NCBI RefSeq assembly: GCF_000949635.1
Contig: NZ_BAFN01000001.1
Coordinates: 124,001 to 188,000 of the forward strand
DNA: 64,000 nt
DNA from: Candidatus Brocadia sinica JPN1
Lineage (GTDB): Bacteria; Planctomycetota; Brocadiia; Brocadiales; Brocadiaceae
Direction of reading: 5' to 3'
The translations under genes were made by a program, and so were the position numbers. Every line of letters starts with the position of its first letter. Within the stretch, counting starts at the first letter, position 1. This document shows, one piece after another, positions 63,554 to 64,000 of this stretch. The notes below the pieces were generated by a model. That model saw nothing but the letters and a program-made list of their open reading frames with translations, was not told the DNA's origin and searched no databases.

Positions 63554-64000
63554 TTGCCAAAAAATATACCTGTCGTTTCGATCATTGGTAAACAGAATAT
63601 AGGGAAAACCACACTTATTGGGCTTATTATTCCTTTGCTGAAACGAAAGGGGCATAGGGTTGGCACTATCAAGTACAATATCCCTTCATTTGAAATCGAT
63701 TACGAAGGAAAGGATACCTACAGGCACTATCAGGCAGGCGCTGATGTAGTTTCCATATCTTCGCCCCAAAAACTGGCAACGATAAAAAGGGTCGACCGAA
63801 AGCCTCCGTCAATAAAAGATATCATAGAAACTTATTATCGGGACGTTGATATCGTCCTTGTTGAAGGCTATAAGAGTTGGCGGTATCCTTATATTGAAAT
63901 CCAAAATAACCATCAACAAATGAAATCTGCAAACAAAAAATACAAAAACCATCTGAAAATTACAGGCACTGTCAAGACAGATTCGCATATACCGATTTTT
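63554..64000 (+). CDS. mobB: MobB-like GTP-binding protein (molybdopterin-guanine dinucleotide), partial
   Basis: The open frame runs to the window end (149 codons). The start is probably TTG at 63554 after AAGGAT. It begins VVSIIGKQNIGKTTLIGLIIPLL (P-loop GKQNIGKTT), then GTIKYNIPSFEIDYEGKDTYRHYQAGADVV and IVLVEGYKSW, all typical of MobB, which helps attach GMP to the molybdenum cofactor. A His/Asp pair (FEIDYEGKDTYRH) is the usual family motif. The C-terminus is outside the window. Confidence 0.93.
   Translation, partial: MPKNIPVVSIIGKQNIGKTTLIGLIIPLLKRKGHRVGTIKYNIPSFEIDYEGKDTYRHYQAGADVVSISSPQKLATIKRVDRKPPSIKDIIETYYRDVDIVLVEGYKSWRYPYIEIQNNHQQMKSANKKYKNHLKITGTVKTDSHIPIF

Overview
The window looks like a piece of an anammox planctomycete chromosome (order Brocadiales, for example a Brocadia, Jettenia or Kuenenia relative). 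This is inferred from an octaheme hydroxylamine-oxidoreductase-like cytochrome next to a diheme cytochrome c, a second cytochrome locus with twelve CxxCH motifs, a modest GC content, and dense small palindromic repeats. No rRNA, tRNA or CRISPR array was found.

Layout. (1) 86-865: an unknown membrane protein on the minus strand. (2) 1289-18230: a plus-strand carbohydrate cluster with a partial sugar ABC transporter, TreZ, GlgE (split), a TreS-maltokinase fusion, a GH57/DUF3536 enzyme, MalQ and TreY (5' frameshift). Together these could run a closed alpha-glucan/trehalose/maltose-1-phosphate cycle. (3) 18232-21250: a DUF3181-like small protein and a Ca-type P-ATPase. (4) 21326-24816: a minus-strand arsenic operon with a TlpA-like thioredoxin, ArsS radical SAM, ArsM methyltransferase and two tiny genes. 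(5) 25090-28370: a frameshifted twelve-heme cytochrome whose 5' end abuts a truncated IS1595-type transposase. (6) 29022-34315: a Cu-type P1B ATPase, then damaged lipoprotein genes (SnoaL-like and phosphatase-like) and a transglutaminase-like protein. (7) 34766-36276: two paralogous secreted proteins, the first preceded by a GEMM-I cyclic-dinucleotide riboswitch with an overlapping terminator. (8) 36506-43273: HemC, the octaheme/diheme cytochrome pair, a cupredoxin-like protein and an M1-type peptidase. (9) 43482-47910: accessory DNA with two small unknown genes, a decayed REP-associated transposase with its REP palindromes, a Doc/antitoxin pair and an IS66 element. (10) 48287-53285: an AddA-like helicase-nuclease, split by a frameshift and carrying several palindromic repeats inside its reading frame, and an ERCC4-HhH nuclease. 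(11) 53315-63117: a complete Bat/MoxR operon. (12) 63554-64000: the start of mobB, cut by the window edge.

Two themes run through the window. First, several otherwise intact genes carry one frame change, mostly at a homopolymer run (GlgE A6, TreY A8, cytochrome C5, AddA G8/G7, and a phosphatase-like lipoprotein), plus an in-frame stop in a SnoaL-like lipoprotein. These may be sequencing errors or real decay. Second, several families of short palindromic repeats lie between genes and are even translated within AddA. The strongest regulatory observation is the GEMM riboswitch. The strongest genome-structure observation is the set of repeat elements inside the AddA coding sequence.
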